Assembly (NCBI GenBank): GCA_944989445.1 | Contig: CALYLW010000569.1 | Coordinates: 414,214-478,213, forward strand | Direction of reading: 5' to 3' | Source of the DNA: Ampullaceana balthica | Taxonomy: Eukaryota > Mollusca > Gastropoda > Lymnaeidae | DNA length: 64,000 bases | Shown here: one piece after another, positions 59,700-64,000 of the stretch | Position numbering within the stretch: the stretch's first letter is position 1 | How the letters are laid out: every line of letters starts with the position of its first letter | The notes under the pieces: model-generated | The model's input: the letters and a program-made list of their open reading frames with translations, nothing else | Told to the model about the DNA's origin: nothing | The model's database searches: none | Translations under genes and position numbers: made by a program

Positions 59700-62480
59700 G
59701 CAATGTGTATCACAAAGTCCTGTGTTTTTAAAAAAAATTCATACAATAATAGCATTGTCAGGCTTTTTTTTTGGACTTATGTGTATACTGAAGTTTGGAA
59801 TTTAATTTAGCTTAACTACAGAGCATTAGCTTACTGATAAAATGCAAAATAATAGTATTAAATTATATTTTTAAAAGACTTAATTTTATATTTAATTTTA
59901 AAAGAAATCCATTGTTTATATTTAAAACAGAAATTTGAAAATATTTTGTTTTCCTTTCAAAGTAACACAGGAAGGGCAACTTGTTGTGAGGTAATTTTTT
60001 AAACGGCGTTCTCAAAGGTCACATTTGTTTTTTCTCCTTTTCTTTTTTTTTAATTTAACTGAAATATAGCAATGAAATTCTTTACATTATGTAACATATA
60101 CACCTTATATTAATATCATTATACATAATAATATTAATGTTCTATTATTGGAATATAATTACATTTTAACATTATCCTGAAATTTTAAGATTCAAATCTC
60201 TTATCAAGCACAAAAATGCGGATTTATTTTCTTTGCAGTTAAACAAAATTAATTTATTTTAATTTATCTATAATAAAAAATTTGAAAAAAAAATCATTGT
60301 TAATGAAATTCCTAATGTCATCGGATCCCCATTTCAAACGAAGCCTTTTTATAGAGATTTCTAAAAGCAAATTACAATTTTTTAATGAAAATGTAAACCG
60401 TATTTAAGTTCTTCAAAGGTATGACTCAATTCGAAGTGTTTAAGCTCGCTATATCTATCTTGTCAATGCTGGAAATAAATTCGTACTTTGACAAATGACA
60501 AATACTATATGCTAAATGTGATCAAACTAAAACAATGAAATGAAAAGTGTTTGTCTTATGATTTTCTCTATCATTTCTAGGAAGAAATATGTCAGCTTTG
60601 TATATTTTTAATTACCGTCCACCCCGCCCCTTGTGTTGGTCAGACTGAGCCCACTAGATATGGAATTGCATTTGGGGGAGGGGGAAATTTTAAGATTTAG
60701 CAGCAAGGACCTGGTATGACGCTGCATGGCTTAATTTTTGAGACTTAAGAAATTTTAAACGTTCGTTTCAAGAGTAAACTAGGCAAAGGCTAAAGGAATA
60801 GGGCAAAGTGCATAGAAGCTCTATAGAACCTTTTAAGCTTCTAGTCAAATTGTGAAATACATTAGATGTTTTACATTTTTCTACCAAAAAAGTATTTAGA
60901 AATTCAGACTGCGCTTAAGTTGAGTGTATAGAAGTTTTCATTCATTTTCTTTAATTAGCAAAACATTAACACCATGAAGCCTTAAGTGAGACAAAAAAGA
61001 CCATATTTTTATACTTTGGTAGCTTTATTGTTAAATACAAGAACAAGTTCAAAAAAGTTTATTTACATTTTCTCTATATAAAAATTTGCAAATTTAATGA
61101 CTGTTTGTTTTTCCCGCAAAGCACATGCATTATTAATATTTTCAGTAAAATCTACTAGACTTGGATACTTTCGTTAAATAATCTTAAATCCCCCCAACAA
61201 TATCACCTTTAATTTTTATTTTACTATATCGTCTTTTATCAATAAAATTTATTTTTAATTTTTATCCCGTTAGCTCTTGTTCCTTTCTCGTCACCTTTAT
61301 TGAAAATGGATCTTCTGTGTTTTCAAATGTTTCCTGCCCCATTAAAGAATAATACAAATCTAGCTATCATTTCAAAATACACGCTACGAAGTATTTATTA
61401 CACACTGAAATGTCTGTGTTCATGATCTTACTGATAACTTTATAACCTTTACAGCTCGGACTTTGCATTAAAACGGAAACATTTTTTGCAGTATTGATGT
61501 CGATGTCACATGTTCTAGGGACCCATGAAAAGATTTCCCTTTTGTCAGAAATGCATGTCTTTACAAAAAAATCTTACTCAGGAAATAAAATCGTAAAACT
61601 TAAAACGTGGTTTGATCAACAGCATCCTCAACCTCAGGACAATTATTATGACATCATCCACTTCGGGTTTTTTTTGTGGTCCCTTTCGGTGCACCAGATT
61701 GTTCAACATCATCTACTGAACCGGGCGGTCCATTTTCGTACACTTCAGGAGCAATTTTAGATTTCTTCGTGTCATGTTCTGCTGCTTCAAATGCACTTCC
61801 TTGTAAATAGGTGGAAAATATGCATTTATTTTCAATGTGTCTAAACTAGATAGAACTTTTTTGAACTATTTCTTTTAATATTGACATATAATTTCATGTA
61901 TTATTGTAAAAATAAAATTATTCCTTTTTTAAGTATTTATTTACAGTCAACTTTTGGTAAGAATTCGGAGAAAAAACCACAACACACTAATTCATCTTTA
62001 AGCTCAATTAAACTTTATAATCACTAGCACAACCAGGTGACAAAAGGCAATTTTCAATTGTAAAAAACATAACTTGTAATAATGATAAAAAAATAAAAGC
62101 ATACACCAAAATGTTTTACAGAAGAACTGATTCTAAATTTAAAATAGATCACTCTATATGAATATACAATGTGCTGACATAAGCAGATTTTTTTTTAAAT
62201 ACCTATTTAACGATATCTCTACAATTGACAAATTTGAATGTATGAGCTTAAATTTCCAAAGATGTTTTTTTTTGTGTTGTTTTATTTCTTTTCTTTATGT
62301 TTAAATATATACAATTAAAATATTACTACTTGCTATTTAATTATCATGATGTTTCAGATGTTAAAATAAATTATTTTAAATTTTTTAAGGACAATAAGTC
62401 AGGAAGTTTTTCTTCTATAGGGCGGAAATCTATTAATAGAAATATACGGGTCTTTTTGGGAGACAAATTTCATAAAAATT
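59700..62480. other. AT-rich intergenic stretch, no gene recognised
   Basis: Open frames at 61494-61760 and 62297-62515 have no recognisable motifs and no splice context. I see no tandem array or TE termini here. Confidence 0.4.
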
Positions 62481-62505
62481 TAAAAAGATACGATTCAATA
62501 TGTAA

Positions 62506-63402
62506 ATGTAGGTAAATGTAAACAAAAGCACGCCGCTTTACCTGGTTTAAGCACGAGACGTGTTCACACCGGTGGCTGGCCTGAAGTCAAGTGACCCGTA
62601 AAATGTAAACGATAGAGACCTCTACATATAGTTTATATAGATAAACTAAAAATGCATTAATTTAATTACGGTACGTTCGATCGATCTGAAATTTTGATAC
62701 GATGCATTGTTAGGTTAGACGGGTCCGTGTGCCAAATTTCAGTTCGATCGGATAATGGGAAGTGGGTCATTTTTGACTTCTGTTTTTCCGCCCGCCGAGC
62801 CCATGAGAGAGATGATGACAGACAGAGACGGCCTCGAAGTTAATATAAGGGATTTAATAAAACAAACCCGTAAAAACAAAGTTTTTGACTATAAATCCCT
62901 TATATATGAGACATAACTAACAGTATTGATTATTTTCAAACATTTACAGACTGAATCTGTCTTAACTCAACTTTGCATCATAACCCTAGTGGGGGTGGGT
63001 GGGGGGAGGGGTGGGTGGGGGGGAGAGGGGAAAAGTCTGGTCACCGATTCGCTTGACCGTCTCAGAGTGACACGTAAAATGTAAACAAAAGCGCCCGTCG
63101 CTTCGTTAGGTCGCCTCAATGCGTCAGCTCAAAATTTCACGTGGCAAAAAAAACAATAACAAACCGTGAATTTGAATTACATACCTCATATATGGATAAA
63201 CTAAAAATGCATTAATTTATTTAAGGTATATTTGATTGATCAGAAATTTTGATACGATGCATTGTTAGGTCAGACGGGTCCGTGTGCCAAATTTCAGTTC
63301 GATCGGATCACGGGAAGTGGGTCATTTTCGACTTTTGTTTTTCCGCCCGCCGAGCCCATGAGAGAGATGATGAGACGGCCGCAAAGTTAATTTAAGGGAT
63401 TT
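62506..63402 (-). mobile_element. AAATCCCTTATA-family partial dimer
   Basis: A truncated unit (62506-62851) is followed by a full unit (62852-63402); in + coordinates both end in taagggattt. Hairpin cores at 62677-62755 and 63225-63308 (ttcgatcgatctgaaatttt with caaatttcagttcgatcgga; the second more diverged). Target duplication not evident. Confidence 0.75.
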
Positions 63403-63424
63403 AAAAATAATAAAAGATTATTCA

Positions 63425-63649
63425 CACTCATTTTATTTACAAATTATTTGCATATAAAAAAACAACAGAACAATGTTATTAAAAATTAATTCAGAGGATA
63501 GTTATTGATCTTTCAGTTTTGAAAAAATACAATATGCACACATTTACTTGAATGTTTAGTTTTAATCATATTGTATGGCTCTCACAGAATTACTTTTCAA
63601 AATATGTGGTTTTTATTGCTCTTTAAGACAAAAAGTTTCCCGACCCCTG
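63425..63649 (+). mobile_element. right half of a hAT MITE (CAGGGGTCGGGAAAC end)
   Basis: It ends gtttcccgacccctg and shares tggctctcacagaattactt then ttcaaaatatgtgg with the MITE at 23051-23364. The left terminus is missing, apparently replaced where the TE dimer inserted. Confidence 0.6.
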
Positions 63650-63869
63650 CTCTAGATTATAAGAAACTTTCTCACCGTCTGAACATCTGACGTATGTGCA
63701 ACTTTACCCGTTTATAGTTACATCACAAACCCACGCCTTCAAAGATATAATCCTTGGTTTATGAAACAAAACAAATGCCTTTATTCTTTATACACCCAAA
63801 AACTGCCTTTGGGTCAATTTTTACAGCGGAAAAAAAAATCAAGTAACTAAGCAATTTTCCAAAACTTGT

Positions 63870-64000
63870 TACGCCCCTGAAGTGTGTCAAACGGTGTGGT
63901 CCTCACCCCCTCAGATATCTCTGTATATACTCCCCTGAAGTGTGTCGAACGGTGTGATCCTCACCCCTCATATCTCTCTGTATATACGCCCCTGAAGTGT
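63870..64000. repeat. 57-58 bp minisatellite running off the right edge
   Basis: cccctgaagtgtgtc(a/g)aacg starts at 63874, 63932 and 63989, with shared ggtgtg(g/a)tcctcacccc and ctctgtatatac segments between. At least 2.2 units are visible. Confidence 0.9.

Noticed and set aside
61494..61760. 88-aa open frame
   Set aside because: No family resemblance and no exon signals; likely chance in AT-rich DNA.

Overview
The window is animal nuclear DNA. It is visibly AT-rich, has GT-AG introns and long intergenic stretches, and consists largely of decayed transposable elements. I infer a mollusc, most likely a gastropod, from the secreted lectin family (PAN-like module followed by a C-type lectin domain), the KRBA2-like integrase remnant and the abundance of hAT elements. 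The species cannot be fixed from sequence alone. Nothing looks bacterial or organellar.

The only host genes I can support are members of one dispersed lectin family. Each has a tiny first exon (40 or 43 nt, signal peptide, phase 1 donor) and one large second exon. Copies are: a partial exon at the left edge (1-138, minus); a + strand copy at 26492-27932 broken by a 13-nt deletion; an intact minus-strand gene at 34952-36115 (241 aa); its decayed tandem duplicate at 39718-40582 (minus); a first exon plus a truncated 3' exon at 52956-53592 (+); and a nearly intact second exon at 57715-58386 (+) with one extra base. This is a birth-and-death cluster with perhaps one working gene.

The rest is a record of insertions. 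There are at least five hAT elements with identifiable ends and target-site duplications (29563-30386, 30444-31575, 45436-46024, 48148-50024 with 49015-49272 nested inside it, and 53742-57173), a decayed hAT transposase (about 11.6-14.7 kb), LINE 3' remnants (56.1-56.9 and 59.0-59.6 kb), a probable solo LTR (23.7 kb) and a KRBA2-like integrase pseudogene (50.1-52.3 kb). Several non-coding families occur in many copies: the AAATCCCTTATA units in tandem dimers and trimers, the GCGGCGTA/ACTAG family, a 2.8 kb giant inverted repeat (15263-18079), and fold-back elements. tRNA-derived SINEs and micro/minisatellites fill much of the remainder.

Region by region: 0-11 kb holds a lectin exon edge, minisatellites and MITEs; 11.6-14.7 kb a hAT remnant split by a fold-back element; 15-22 kb the giant inverted repeat and MITEs; 23-25 kb the LTR; 26.5-28 kb a broken lectin; 28-34 kb nested TEs; 35-44.4 kb the intact lectin gene in a tandem segmental duplication; 45-52 kb nested hATs and KRBA2-like; 53-58.4 kb lectin copies interrupted by a hAT; 59-64 kb LINE debris, quiet DNA and tandem units.

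The most novel observation is a short imperfect hairpin, with stems around CTGAAATTT, kept across several otherwise different non-coding element families. Some of these elements insert as head-to-tail multimers.
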